From: Anaerotruncus sp. MC2020
GTDB taxonomy: Bacteria; Bacillota; Clostridia; Oscillospirales; Ruminococcaceae
DNA length: 64,000 bases
NCBI GenBank assembly: GCA_000701945.1
Contig: JNKE01000018.1
Location: 124,001-188,000 of the forward strand
Direction of reading: 5' to 3'
Part shown: in pieces, positions 32,390 to 41,604 of the stretch
Numbering within the stretch: position 1 is the stretch's first letter
Layout of the letters: the number at the start of each line of letters is the position of its first letter
The notes under the pieces: model-generated
The model's input: only the letters and a program-made list of their open reading frames with translations
Databases searched by the model: none
Told to the model about the DNA's origin: nothing
Translations under genes and position numbers: made by a program

Positions 32390-33226
32390 ATGATCTGCGA
32401 TCTGCACTGTCATACCAAGCTGTCCGATGGCTCGCTCGGTATAGAGGACATCATCTCACAGGCGAAACGCACAGGGATAGACTGCCTGTCTATCACCGAT
32501 CACGACACCATGGCTTCGTTTTCAAGAGCCGAAGTTCTCGGTCAGCGCGAGGGAGTGAAGATACTCCGCGGCGTGGAGCTCTCCGCTTGGGACAAGGACA
32601 GAAACAGCAAGGTACATATTCTCTGCTACGCTCCGCAGAAGCCCGACAGACTTGAGGGCTTGTGCCTGAAATCCTGCGAGATAAGAAAGGCTTGCTCGAA
32701 GGAAATGATAGACAAGGTGATGGAGAAGTACCCCATCACGCTTGAGAGCATACTCAAGCACACCACTGCTTCAAAGAGCATATTCAAGCAGCACATCATG
32801 CGTGCACTCATAGACTACGGCTACGCGCTCGAGTTCTACGGCGAGCTCGACAGCGAGCTCTTCAACCCCAAGACGGGCTCATGCTACGTTGAGCGCGAGT
32901 ACCCCGACGTAAACTTCGTCATCGACCTTATCCACACCGCAAGGGGAGTGGCTGTCATGGCTCACCCCGCGCAGTACGACAACATCGAGCTTCTTGAGGA
33001 GCTTGCGAAGAAGGGCAAGATTGACGGCGTAGAGATAGGTCACCACTCCGCAGACGAGAACTACCGCAAGGAGCTCAGTGCAATTGCTGACAGATACGAG
33101 CTCATCAGGACGGGCGGCTCGGACTTCCACGGACTGTACAACAGCGTGCCGACTCATCTCGGCAGCGAGCTCACCTCGCAGGAGGAGCTCGACCGCATAA
33201 TCAAGCTCGCGACCAAGAAGGATTGA
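32390..33226 (+). CDS. PHP-domain phosphoesterase (RNase AM / YciV type)
   Basis: 278 residues. Metal-binding motifs of the PHP domain: DLHCHTKLSDGS, SITDHDTM, RGVELSA, VMAHPAQYDN and a C-terminal GSDFHG. Family members act as 3'-5' oligonucleotide or 5'-nucleotide phosphatases and, in E. coli YciV, as 5'-3' RNase. The ATG has AAGAGG ten bases upstream. Two promoters precede it. The YdcF-like gene starts ten bases after the stop. Confidence 0.88.
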   Translation: MICDLHCHTKLSDGSLGIEDIISQAKRTGIDCLSITDHDTMASFSRAEVLGQREGVKILRGVELSAWDKDRNSKVHILCYAPQKPDRLEGLCLKSCEIRKACSKEMIDKVMEKYPITLESILKHTTASKSIFKQHIMRALIDYGYALEFYGELDSELFNPKTGSCYVEREYPDVNFVIDLIHTARGVAVMAHPAQYDNIELLEELAKKGKIDGVEIGHHSADENYRKELSAIADRYELIRTGGSDFHGLYNSVPTHLGSELTSQEELDRIIKLATKKD

Positions 33227-33236
33227 CGAAAAAACA

Positions 33237-34025
33237 ATGCTGAACTTTATCAGGACAGAAATGAGAGTTGTACCGACTCTCATTTCTTTTATAATACTGA
33301 TTATTTTTCTCCTGCCGCTGACGAGCGGGATAATCAACCTCGGAAACATCGTCGGAGCGTCCGTATCGGGAGCTCTGACGGCTGTATTCATTTTTTACGG
33401 CAGCTTCAGCCGCTTCGTCTCCCACTTATGGGAGAGCACGGGCGGACGTGTGCTCGTGTGTACGGTCTCGGCACTTGTCATCATAAGCATAGCGGCTGCG
33501 GCAGTGATGAGCTTTTTCATGCTGCGGGAGATGCACGATATCCCGCCAAGCACAGATACGACGGTAGTCGTGCTCGGCTGCAAGGTCAGAAACGGCGTCC
33601 CGAGCCTTATGCTCAGGCGCAGGCTCGACACGGCTTACGGCTACCTCTCGGAGAATGAGGAGGTCTGCGTCGTCGTCTCGGGCGGACAGGGTGCGGACGA
33701 GATAATCAGCGAGGCGAAGTGCATGAGGGACTACCTCGTCGGACGCGGTATCGCTACCGAGCGAATATATATGGAGGACAAGTCCACGACCACGGACGAG
33801 AACCTCCGCTTCTCGCACGACATCATCGCGCGGGAGGGACTGCCCGCGCACATCACGATAGTAACAGACGGCTTCCACCAGCTTCGCTCGGACATGAAGG
33901 CGAAAAAGCTCGGCATGGAGGCGTACAATATATCCGCGCATACCCCGTGGTGGCTCGCGCCGACCTACTGGGTGAGGGAGTGGTTCGGCATCGCCTACTA
34001 CACCGCGCGTGACGTTATTTCCTGA
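33237..34025 (+). CDS. YdcF/SanA-like membrane protein (DUF218)
   Basis: 262 residues. Three hydrophobic segments occupy roughly 1-100, followed by the DUF218 domain: VVVLGCKVRNGVPS, RRRLDTAYGYL, VVSGGQGADE, MEDKSTTTDENL and VTDGFHQLRS. Relatives (ElyC, SanA, YdcF) influence envelope integrity; their chemistry is unsettled. The first ATG at 33237 lacks a good ribosome-binding site; an ATG at 33261 with AGGACAG upstream is an alternative. It lies between the PHP gene and the C1 protease and is probably co-transcribed with both. Confidence 0.82.
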   Translation: MLNFIRTEMRVVPTLISFIILIIFLLPLTSGIINLGNIVGASVSGALTAVFIFYGSFSRFVSHLWESTGGRVLVCTVSALVIISIAAAAVMSFFMLREMHDIPPSTDTTVVVLGCKVRNGVPSLMLRRRLDTAYGYLSENEEVCVVVSGGQGADEIISEAKCMRDYLVGRGIATERIYMEDKSTTTDENLRFSHDIIAREGLPAHITIVTDGFHQLRSDMKAKKLGMEAYNISAHTPWWLAPTYWVREWFGIAYYTARDVIS

Positions 34026-34039
34026 CGGGGAGGGATAGA

Positions 34040-36457
34040 ATGAGAGCTTTTCTGAGGCGTGCAGTCTCGGCGGCGGCAGCTCTGAGCCTTGCCGCTTCAT
34101 ATAACGGAGCTGTCGGCTTTGCGGAGCAGTGTGCGGCTGAGGACAGCGGCACATCGCGCGGGTATTCGCTTTCTCAGCCCGTGTTCGGATTGACGGGCAG
34201 GGAAGCTGACTCCGAGCTCGTGCTCGAGCCGCAGGTGAGCGGCTATGCTCCCGCGGTATCGGACGGCTTCGAGCTTCCGAGCAGCTTCGATATGCGTGAC
34301 GTGTATCCCGTATCACCCGTCAAAACGCAGACTCCCTACGGCACGTGCTGGGCGCATTCAGCGATAGCGAGCGCGGAGAGCAGTATTATCCGCAGCGACC
34401 CGACGGTCGACCTGTCGGAGTTCCACGCCGCATACTACGGCGCGCTCCCCGACAGTACCTATATAACCGATACGGAGGCTGTCAAGGAGCTGTTCAACAG
34501 CGGCGGCAGTGCTCTGCCTCTTACGAATCTGTGGGCGCAGTGGATAGGTCCCGCGGACGAAAGCGTCATGCCCTACGGCGACCTCTCCGTCTTCGCGGAC
34601 GCAGACGCGCTTGACCTCAAGCGCGGCGAGTGCGCATATCATCTCCGCAATGCCTACACCTTTGACTACGACAGGGAGCGCACGAACGAGACGGAGGTCA
34701 ATGCCCTCGTCAAGGCGTTCGTATACGGCGGGCACGCGGTCGACGTGTCTTTCTATTCCGACGCCGTGAAGAACTACAGCTACGATTACGCGTCCTCGAA
34801 TACATACAGGAAGCCGCGCTTTGCGAACCACGCAGTCGCGATAGTCGGCTGGGACGACGGCTTCCCCGCGGACAGATTCAAGAATCCCGCCGCGAGTGAC
34901 GGCGCATGGCTGGTCAAGAACAGCTGGGGCAGCTCCTACGGCGAGGACGGCTATATATGGATATCCTACTGCGACAGGTCGCTGACGGAGTTCGTCGTGT
35001 ACGAGCTCGCCGACAGGGACGACTACACCGCCATCTTCCAGCACGACACATACCCGCAGGTGCAGAGCCTGTCCGCGTATGACTACGACGACGAGATATA
35101 CCCGTCCTATATGGCGAATGTGTTCACTGCCGACAAGGACACGCAGATAGCGGCGATAGGCACGTATATAGGCTCGCCTGAGACTGATTACGAGATAACG
35201 GTATACACCGACCTCACCGACGCGGCTGACCCGACCTCGGGCACGGCTTCGTCCGTGACTAAGGGAACGTGCAGCCTCACGGGGTATATGACTCTGCCGC
35301 TCGACAGCAGCGTCGACGTCCGCGGAGGCGAGAGCTTCTCGGCGGTGGTGAAGATGTACTGCGCGGACAGCCCGTTCGTGGTGCCGCTCGAGACGGCGAT
35401 GTACGTCACGGACGACGAAAGCGGCGAGATATCGAGCCTCGGCAGCTATACCACCTACGACGGCATAATCGCCTCCACACACGAGGGCGAGAGCTTCTAC
35501 AGCACCGACTGCGCGGAGTGGGTGGACGTCACTGCCGTCGATATGACCTACACCGACGAGGAGGAGGCGGAGCTGCTCGACGCGATAAAGCTGGAGCTCT
35601 ATGACGGGCTTGAGGACACCGACACTGAGGAGCTCGAGGCGGCTGACAAGGCATACGCGAACATGGAGAAGCTGTTCTCGGCGGGAACAGTCGGCATAAA
35701 GAGCGGCAATATCTCGCTGAAAGTGCTCGGCAGAGAGGTCGGCGCGGTCGGCTTCTCACAAGCGGCAGGAGCCGTGCCCGCGGGCGAGCGCGTTGAGCTC
35801 AACGCTCCCGACGGCGGCGCCGTGTACTACAGCACGGGCGGAGCCTACAAGCTGTACACAGTCCCTATCGAGGTCACGGAGGCGATGACGCTGAGCGCGT
35901 CTCCGACTCCCGACGGCAAGGGCGCAGTTTCGCGGAGCTACTATCCCGAGCGTCCCGAGCTCTATTATATAAAGTATGTGACCTCCGACGGCAACGGAGT
36001 CGGGAACAAGACCGACGCGGGATACCGTGCAGGGCAGGGGGCGGTCACGCTGACTGTACCCGATGACACGCGTGATGTTTACCTCTACACCGAGGCATTC
36101 GGCGGCGTGACCTGCGGCGAGGGAGCAAAGCTCAGCTCCGAGAAGATACGCATACCCCTCAGCGGAGCGGTGATGTCTGTGGAGATAACAGTCAGCCGCG
36201 AGGGACTGCCCGATAACGTGATAGCGGTCAGAGTGGTCAGGGAGGGCTTCATGCTCGGAGACGCGGACGGCAGCGGCATGGTCGACGCCAAGGACGCGAG
36301 CCGAGTGCTCATGCAATATTCGTCGCTGTCGACGGGCGGAGCGGGAGTCATCTCCGAGGAGAGACTGACGTGCGCTGACTACAACTGCGACGGCGATATC
36401 GACGCCCGTGACGCGAGCGGGATACTGGAATACTACTCGAAGATGTCAACGCAGTAA
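34040..36457 (+). CDS. Secreted papain-like (C1) cysteine protease with C-terminal dockerin
   Basis: 805 residues. Signal peptide of about 28 residues. The C1A catalytic domain spans about 80-310: Gln97 and Cys103 in KTQTPYGTCWAHS, His264 in ANHAVAIVGWDDG, Asn294 in VKNSWGSSYGEDGYIW. A middle region (about 320-500) has the pattern of the lectin-like domain that follows many Firmicutes C1 proteases, then a Glu/Leu-rich spacer and a beta-rich segment. The last 65 residues are a type I dockerin with two calcium loops, GDADGSGMVDAKDAS and DYNCDGDIDARDAS, both canonical. The protein should attach to a scaffoldin cohesin, making a protease part of a cellulosome-like complex. GGGAGGGA precedes the ATG. 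Confidence 0.92.
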   Translation: MRAFLRRAVSAAAALSLAASYNGAVGFAEQCAAEDSGTSRGYSLSQPVFGLTGREADSELVLEPQVSGYAPAVSDGFELPSSFDMRDVYPVSPVKTQTPYGTCWAHSAIASAESSIIRSDPTVDLSEFHAAYYGALPDSTYITDTEAVKELFNSGGSALPLTNLWAQWIGPADESVMPYGDLSVFADADALDLKRGECAYHLRNAYTFDYDRERTNETEVNALVKAFVYGGHAVDVSFYSDAVKNYSYDYASSNTYRKPRFANHAVAIVGWDDGFPADRFKNPAASDGAWLVKNSWGSSYGEDGYIWISYCDRSLTEFVVYELADRDDYTAIFQHDTYPQVQSLSAYDYDDEIYPSYMANVFTADKDTQIAAIGTYIGSPETDYEITVYTDLTDAADPTSGTASSVTKGTCSLTGYMTLPLDSSVDVRGGESFSAVVKMYCADSPFVVPLETAMYVTDDESGEISSLGSYTTYDGIIASTHEGESFYSTDCAEWVDVTAVDMTYTDEEEAELLDAIKLELYDGLEDTDTEELEAADKAYANMEKLFSAGTVGIKSGNISLKVLGREVGAVGFSQAAGAVPAGERVELNAPDGGAVYYSTGGAYKLYTVPIEVTEAMTLSASPTPDGKGAVSRSYYPERPELYYIKYVTSDGNGVGNKTDAGYRAGQGAVTLTVPDDTRDVYLYTEAFGGVTCGEGAKLSSEKIRIPLSGAVMSVEITVSREGLPDNVIAVRVVREGFMLGDADGSGMVDAKDASRVLMQYSSLSTGGAGVISEERLTCADYNCDGDIDARDASGILEYYSKMSTQ

Positions 36458-36677
36458 ATATAGACAAAAACGGACGAGGCGGATTTGTACATAATTGGGA
36501 TATTTAGGCAATAGGTATAAAAGAAATGCGCCGTTTATGTGTAATAAGGTCAAAAAAGCCTTTTACCGTTTTGTAACTTTTGATTTTTACAGCCTGTAAT
36601 TATGTAAAAACTAACAATAGAACCATGTTGAAAGTGTACAGATTGTGCAAAAATGGATTACAGAACAATTCAAAGCA
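36458..36677. other. AT-rich intergenic stretch before the sugar importer promoter
   Basis: 220 bases without a supported gene or strong terminator. Base composition drops sharply compared with the protease gene. Nothing further was recognised. Confidence 0.5.
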
Positions 36678-36706
36678 TTGACTTTGACTGCGAAATACGG
36701 TATATT
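36678..36706 (+). promoter_or_regulatory. Promoter of the sugar ABC importer
   Basis: TTGACT 36678-36683, 17 bases, TATATT 36701-36706. Predicted start near 36713, some 365 bases before the first gene. Confidence 0.7.
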
Positions 36707-36712
36707 GTAAAT

Positions 36713-37060
36713 GCAAAAGCAATACGTCTGCTATAAAGATATAATGCAGTTACGTACACCAAAGTTCAGAAGCAGAGGCACCCCAAAAGCGGAGGACGTC
36801 CGTCGGGAAGCTGAGGCGGAGAGCAGAGCGGTACGGAATGCGGAGGACTTCCGCAGAAAGCGTTGCTTGATAAAAGTTACAAGAGGAGTGCTCGGCGAGC
36901 ATCACCCTTGGTAATAGTCCTAACGGACACAACGGCAGTTCTGACGAGACGCTATGCAGCGGCGAGGACAGTCGTCGTGCGGAACAGAACGAAAGAGACA
37001 GCCACACAAACCATTATTAACCAAAGCGTATTATAATTTTAAATTATAATATACATATTT
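36713..37060 (+). ncRNA. Long structured leader RNA before the sugar importer
   Basis: GC-rich island of about 290 bases in an AT-rich surrounding, with no ribosome-binding site or recognised protein. Predicted stems by eye: TACGT..CTGC with GCAG..ACGTA (36723-36757); TGCGGA/TCCGCA around 36839-36855; a long hairpin from TTAC (36876) to GTAA (36914) with core TGCTC-GGC-GAGCA; GTCC/GGAC (36917-36928); and an AT palindrome just before the ribosome-binding site (about 37030-37050). No known riboswitch class was identified. It may be a cis-regulator, a processed small RNA, or both. Confidence 0.45.
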
Positions 37061-37076
37061 AAGGAGGAAAATTCTA

Positions 37077-38528
37077 ATGAACACACTTAAGAAGACATTA
37101 GCATTAGTAGCTACACTTGCAATGGCTGCAACAGCATTCGCAAGCTGTGGTGACGACAACAGCAGCTCTTCTTCTTCCAAGAAGGAAGAGAAGACAACAG
37201 GCGCTTCCGAGGCAACAACAGTTGGCGAAGAGGCTTCCTCAGGTGAGCTCGACGCTTCTGTTAAGACAGGCGGCGACACATTCACAGTTGCAGCTTGGAA
37301 CGCAGACGACGTTCCTGCTCTTATCGCTCAGTGGAAGGGTCTTTCCATGGACACAATCAAGGACGACCTTGCTGATGATAAGGTAGACGGCATCCACTTC
37401 ATCTCCTTCGGTGTAGGCGGCGGCGATGCTTCCGAGCGTTACGACCAGCTCTTCAACGATGGCGGCGACCTCGATGTATACTTCTGCGAGGCTGACTGGG
37501 CTCTCAAGTACATCAACGATGACACCAAGACTCTTGCTCTCAGCAAGCTCGGTCTCGGCGACAGCGATTTCGCTAACATCTACAAGTACACAGATGAGAT
37601 CGGTAAGGATTCCAACGGCGTTCGTAAGGGCGTTTCATGGCAGGCAGCAGCAGGCGGCTTCGCTTACAGAGCTGACCTCGCTAAGGACTACCTCGATGCA
37701 GCTACACCCGCTGACATGCAGGCTAAGGTTGCTGACTGGAGCAAGTTCGTTGAGGCTGCTAAGACAGTTCAGACAAAGTCCAACGGTAAGACAGCTCTCG
37801 CTGATACAGTTGGTGGTATGTGGCAGGCATTCGCTTGCGGTCGTACACAGCCCTGGGTTGTTGATAACAAGCTCGTTATCGATGACTTCTGCAAGAACTT
37901 CGCTGATACAGCTAAGGAGCTCTGGGATTGCGGCGGCGTAACAAAGAACAGCCAGTGGACAGATGAGTGGACTGCAGCTGGTTCTAACGATGCTTGCATG
38001 GGTTACTTCGTATCTACATGGGGCTTCGGTGGCTTCTTCCTCGACGCAGCAGGCGGCGAAGGCGGCGCTACATACGGTAAGTGGAACGTTTGCCAGGGCC
38101 CGCAGGCATTCTTCTGGGGCGGTACATGGATCGTTGTTAACCCTGCTACAGATAACGGCGACCTCGCTCGTGACTTCATCATCTCTGCAACTTCTGACGA
38201 GGCTCAGATGTCTGCATACGCTAAGGCTAAGCCTGAGTATGTAAACAACACAAAGGTTATGGATGACCTCATCGCTGCTAACACAGTATTCAACGAGAAG
38301 ATCTCCGGCAACTTTGCTGACAATCAGAACTACTTCGCAGAGCTTGCTAACAACGCTAAGACAATCAACTTCAATGGTCTTATCACTCCTTATGATGCAG
38401 CTGTTAAGGGCGAGTTCCTCAACGCTGTAACAGACGATTACCTCAAGGGTGGCAAGTCTTGGGAGGATACACTTGTAACATTCAAGAAGAAGGTTGTAGA
38501 GGCTGTTCCTGGTATCACAGTTGAATAA
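37077..38528 (+). CDS. Sugar ABC transporter substrate-binding lipoprotein
   Basis: 483 residues. Lipoprotein signal ending at Cys24 (AFASC), then a Ser/Lys/Glu linker of about 45 residues that sets the binding domain off the membrane. The body has the fold of family 1 solute-binding proteins for oligosaccharides: WNADDVPALIAQWK, DVYFCEADWALKYI, and a bulky aromatic-rich middle (GYFVSTWGFGGFF, FFWGGTWIVV). Codons are the most biased in the window, implying heavy expression. AAGGAGG precedes the ATG. A hairpin after the stop probably lets more of this subunit be made than of the permeases. Substrate not known. Confidence 0.92.
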   Translation: MNTLKKTLALVATLAMAATAFASCGDDNSSSSSSKKEEKTTGASEATTVGEEASSGELDASVKTGGDTFTVAAWNADDVPALIAQWKGLSMDTIKDDLADDKVDGIHFISFGVGGGDASERYDQLFNDGGDLDVYFCEADWALKYINDDTKTLALSKLGLGDSDFANIYKYTDEIGKDSNGVRKGVSWQAAAGGFAYRADLAKDYLDAATPADMQAKVADWSKFVEAAKTVQTKSNGKTALADTVGGMWQAFACGRTQPWVVDNKLVIDDFCKNFADTAKELWDCGGVTKNSQWTDEWTAAGSNDACMGYFVSTWGFGGFFLDAAGGEGGATYGKWNVCQGPQAFFWGGTWIVVNPATDNGDLARDFIISATSDEAQMSAYAKAKPEYVNNTKVMDDLIAANTVFNEKISGNFADNQNYFAELANNAKTINFNGLITPYDAAVKGEFLNAVTDDYLKGGKSWEDTLVTFKKKVVEAVPGITVE

Positions 38529-38564
38529 TCCCTTAAAACAACATAACATTTAACACAAATTATG

Positions 38565-38592
38565 CCTACGGAATACTTATGTATTCCGTAGG
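38565..38592 (+). terminator. Strong hairpin between binding protein and permease genes
   Basis: Perfect 12-bp stem 38565-38576 and 38581-38592, TTAT loop, followed by TGTATATTTGTT. A partial terminator or RNA-stabilising hairpin, common after ABC binding-protein genes. Confidence 0.75.
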
Positions 38593-38633
38593 TGTATATT
38601 TGTTACTAATCAATTCACGAGAGGGTGTGTGTT

Positions 38634-39698
38634 ATGGCAACAGCTGCTCAGCGCCGCATTAAATCTATAAGCTACGCTAAGTATGGCTATATTTTCATAC
38701 TGCCATTTTTTATTGTTTATCTCTTCTTCCAGTTCTGGCCGTTGATAAATACATTTATTGTTAGCTTCCACGGCAATAGTGACACAGGTCTCGACACTTT
38801 TGTCGGTGTCAAGAACTACACAGACCTTTTATTCGGTTCCAAGAATCAGTTTGCTCTTGCTACTCAGGTACATGAGAGCTTCCTCAGAACTCTTGGCAAC
38901 ACCATTATCCTTTGGGTAGGCAACTTCATTCCTCAGCTCATTCTTTCTCTTTCACTTGCGGTTTGGTTCACAGAGGCTAACCTCAAGATTCCGGGCAAGG
39001 AATTCTTTAAGATAGTAATGTATCTTCCCAACATCATCACAGCTGCTTCAGTTGCCGTACTTTTCGTACAGCTCTGCGGTCAGTCTGAGACAAACCCCGG
39101 TGCGATCAACTCCCTTCTTAACAAGATAGGCATCGTAAAGTCGCTCCCCGGTGACAAGGTTGACTGTATCCCCTTCATCGAGGGTGTATGGCCTTCACGT
39201 GTCGTCATCATGTTCATTCAGACATGGATGTGGTTCGGTAACACCATGATCATGCTCATGTCAGGTATTCAGGGTATCAACCCCTCACTCTTCGAGGCTG
39301 CTGCTATCGACGGCGCAAGCTCGGGACAAGTTTTCCGCAAGATAACTCTGCCCCTTCTTACTCCTATCATGGCATATACACTCGTTACATCTATGATCGG
39401 TGGTCTTCAGATGTTCGATATTCCTTACCTCTACAACAAGGACGGTAAGGTCGGCGAGCACGTCGAGACTATTGCTGCTCTTATTTACAGCTACTTCCAT
39501 GTTTCTGATTTGAATCAGAGTAAGCTCGGTTACTCAGGTGCTGCGTCAATTCTTCTGTTCTTCATCACTCTTATTCTCGGCTGTATCGCGTTCTATATGA
39601 CTCGTGATAAGGACGAGATCGCTAAGAAGAAGCAGAGAAAGAAGATCGCAAAACAGCTCAAGGCAGAAAGTAAACAGTTTGGAGGTTTTTCAATATGA
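38634..39698 (+). CDS. Sugar ABC transporter permease (MalF-like)
   Basis: 354 residues, six predicted transmembrane helices and the cytoplasmic EAA loop AAAIDGASSGQVFRKITLP, which contacts the ATPase. Start at the ATG 38634 with GAGAGGG upstream; a nearer in-frame start nine bases before has no site. The stop overlaps the next gene by four bases. Pairs with the following permease. No ATPase gene is present, so a shared MsmK-type ATPase elsewhere must power it. Confidence 0.93.
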   Translation: MATAAQRRIKSISYAKYGYIFILPFFIVYLFFQFWPLINTFIVSFHGNSDTGLDTFVGVKNYTDLLFGSKNQFALATQVHESFLRTLGNTIILWVGNFIPQLILSLSLAVWFTEANLKIPGKEFFKIVMYLPNIITAASVAVLFVQLCGQSETNPGAINSLLNKIGIVKSLPGDKVDCIPFIEGVWPSRVVIMFIQTWMWFGNTMIMLMSGIQGINPSLFEAAAIDGASSGQVFRKITLPLLTPIMAYTLVTSMIGGLQMFDIPYLYNKDGKVGEHVETIAALIYSYFHVSDLNQSKLGYSGAASILLFFITLILGCIAFYMTRDKDEIAKKKQRKKIAKQLKAESKQFGGFSI

Positions 39699-40588
39699 GT
39701 AAAATGGACACAGTTTATGGAAAAACCAAGGATAACTACAGAGCTAAGATCGTTCTCAAGTCAACGATACTCTTCATCTGGTTCGTTATCCTGACAATTA
39801 TCTGTTTATTTCCGATATATATCCTTCTCGTAAACGCAACTCTTCCGCATAAGATAATTGCTAACGGTATCACATTCCTTCCCGGCTCTAACCTCTTTAA
39901 CAACTATAAGATCGTTACGAGCGCGGACTACAGACTTAACTACCGTGCACTTTTCGGTTACAGGAACAGCTTGATAATAACTTGCAGTTCCTGCTTCCTT
40001 ACCGTTTTCTTCTCAGCTCTTACAGCTTACGGTATCCACGTTTACGACTTCAAGCTCAAGGAGATCTCCTATGCGGTTGTTCTTCTTGTAATGATGGTTC
40101 CTATGCAGGTAACATCCGCAGGTTTCTTGAGCTTTATGTCCAAGATACACCTCACAAATACATACTGGCCCCTTATTCTTCCCTCTATTGCAGCTCCGGG
40201 TGTAGTATACTTTATGAGGTCGTATATGAAGTCTTCATTCCCGCTTGACATCGTTGAGGCAGCCCGTATCGACGGCTGCGGCGAGTTCAGGACATTCGTT
40301 TCTATCGCTATCCCGATGATGAAGCCGGCTATAGCTGTTCAGGCTATCTTCGCTTTCATCGCAAGCTGGAACAACTTCTATACACCTAACATGATCCTTA
40401 TCAATGTTAAGCTCAGCAAGAAGACACTTCCTATGATGATCTCGGCTATTCAGTCGTCTGACCGATTCAATGATTACGGTGCTATCTACCTTGCAATCGC
40501 AATGGCTATCATCCCGATCATTATCGCTTACGTATTCCTCTCGAGATTCATCATCGCAGGTGTTGCACTTGGTGGTGTAAAGGAATAA
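39695..40588 (+). CDS. Sugar ABC transporter permease (MalG-like)
   Basis: 297 residues with six membrane helices. The EAA loop VEAARIDGCGEFRTFVSIAIP is intact. GGAGG stands ten bases before the ATG, inside the previous gene. Second half of the permease heterodimer for the binding protein at 37077. Ends the transcript at two tandem hairpins. Confidence 0.93.
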   Translation: MSKMDTVYGKTKDNYRAKIVLKSTILFIWFVILTIICLFPIYILLVNATLPHKIIANGITFLPGSNLFNNYKIVTSADYRLNYRALFGYRNSLIITCSSCFLTVFFSALTAYGIHVYDFKLKEISYAVVLLVMMVPMQVTSAGFLSFMSKIHLTNTYWPLILPSIAAPGVVYFMRSYMKSSFPLDIVEAARIDGCGEFRTFVSIAIPMMKPAIAVQAIFAFIASWNNFYTPNMILINVKLSKKTLPMMISAIQSSDRFNDYGAIYLAIAMAIIPIIIAYVFLSRFIIAGVALGGVKE

Positions 40589-40600
40589 TTTCACACACAA

Positions 40601-40628
40601 ACAGCGTACTTCGGTACGCTGTTTTTTT
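40601..40628 (+). terminator. Terminator of the sugar importer
   Basis: Perfect 9-bp stem ACAGCGTAC/GTACGCTGT (40601-40609, 40614-40622) with TTCG loop and seven T in all. Confidence 0.92.
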
Positions 40629-40633
40629 GTTTG

Positions 40634-40656
40634 GGGCGCTTCGGCGCTCTTTTTTG
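40634..40656 (+). terminator. Second tandem terminator
   Basis: GGGGCGC-TTCG-GCGCTCT hairpin followed by six T; backs up the previous terminator before spoIIIAA. Confidence 0.7.
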
Positions 40657-40677
40657 TTCTACTCAGTGAGCACAGCG

Positions 40678-40685
40678 CATACACT
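40678..40685 (+). promoter_or_regulatory. Sigma-E-like -10 element of the spoIIIA operon
   Basis: CATACACT matches the mother-cell sigma-E -10 consensus CATACAnT. A -35 match at the expected 14-base distance is weak. It lies 22 bases before the start codon. Confidence 0.6.
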
Positions 40686-40706
40686 GTAGTAAAAGGAGCG
40701 ATGAAA

Positions 40707-41603
40707 ATGAATGAACGTACAAGCCTTGAGATAATCGCGGGTTATCTATCTGAGCGGCTGAGAGCTCCGCTGCTGCGTGCCGTCAGCACGATAGGCAGCG
40801 ATGTCACAGAGATACGTCTCTACCTCGGACAACCTCTTGCCGTCGTTTTTCCCGACAGGATAGCCTTTCTGACCGCAAACACCCTGACCGCGAGCTGCAA
40901 TAATACATCTTGCGTCAGATGTACCGCGGAGGATATCCGCAGGACAGTCGACGCCGTCTCGCATTTTTCCTTCCACAGCCATATTAGCGAATTCCGTCAG
41001 GGGTATTTCATTGTCGGGAACGGCATTCGTGCGGGGATTTCGGGCGTATACAACTCCGACGGTATCATTACTGAGGTCACGGGCATAAGCTTCCGAATCT
41101 CGCGATGTGTTGTCGGCTGTGCTGACGAGCTTGAATCTCTCTTTGACGGCGGTCTGCTCATTTGCGGCGGAGTCAACTCTGGCAAAACGACACTTCTCCG
41201 TGATATCAGCCGAATAATAGGCAAACGCAGGAAGGTCGCACTCATTGATGAGCGCGGAGAGATAGCCGCTGTTTCGGGTGGTCAGCTCGGGAACGAGGTC
41301 GGCGTACTGACGAACGTGATGAGCGGTTGTCCGCGAAATATCGGCACTATTTCTGCTATCCGCTCGCTGTCGCCCGACTACATAATATGCGACGAAATTG
41401 CCGACGATTCCGATACGGAGGCGATGCTTGCGGGAGCGGGCTGCGGTATCAGCTTTATCGCGACAGTTCACGCCGACAGCCTTGAAGCTCTGAAACGCCG
41501 TCCCTTCGCAGAAAAGCTGCTCTCTGTCAATCTGTTCAGGCACGCAGTTTTTCTTGCGGGAGCGTCCTCTCCAGGAATGATACGCGAAGTGAGGGAGCTG
41601 TGA
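40707..41603 (+). CDS. spoIIIAA: Stage III sporulation protein AA (ATPase)
   Basis: 298 residues. Walker A GGVNSGKTTLLRD around residue 154, and IIGKRRKVALIDERGEIA plus IICDEI as Walker B. It is the secretion-type ATPase of the mother-cell/forespore feeding channel. The second ATG (40707) is eight bases from AAAGGAG; the first, two codons earlier, is only two bases from it. First gene of the complete eight-gene spoIIIA operon, with a sigma-E-like -10 element upstream, so it is expected in the mother cell after engulfment begins. Confidence 0.96.
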   Translation: MNERTSLEIIAGYLSERLRAPLLRAVSTIGSDVTEIRLYLGQPLAVVFPDRIAFLTANTLTASCNNTSCVRCTAEDIRRTVDAVSHFSFHSHISEFRQGYFIVGNGIRAGISGVYNSDGIITEVTGISFRISRCVVGCADELESLFDGGLLICGGVNSGKTTLLRDISRIIGKRRKVALIDERGEIAAVSGGQLGNEVGVLTNVMSGCPRNIGTISAIRSLSPDYIICDEIADDSDTEAMLAGAGCGISFIATVHADSLEALKRRPFAEKLLSVNLFRHAVFLAGASSPGMIREVREL

Positions 41604-41604
41604 G

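Noticed and set aside
36711-36914. 67-codon reading frame in the importer leader
   Set aside because: Begins at the predicted transcript start without a ribosome-binding site; composition is Arg/Glu-rich from structured RNA; leader interpretation preferred.
38565-38592. Full terminator of the binding-protein gene
   Set aside because: Stem is strong but the following bases are not a clean T run and no promoter was found before the permease; a partial terminator or stabilising hairpin is more likely.
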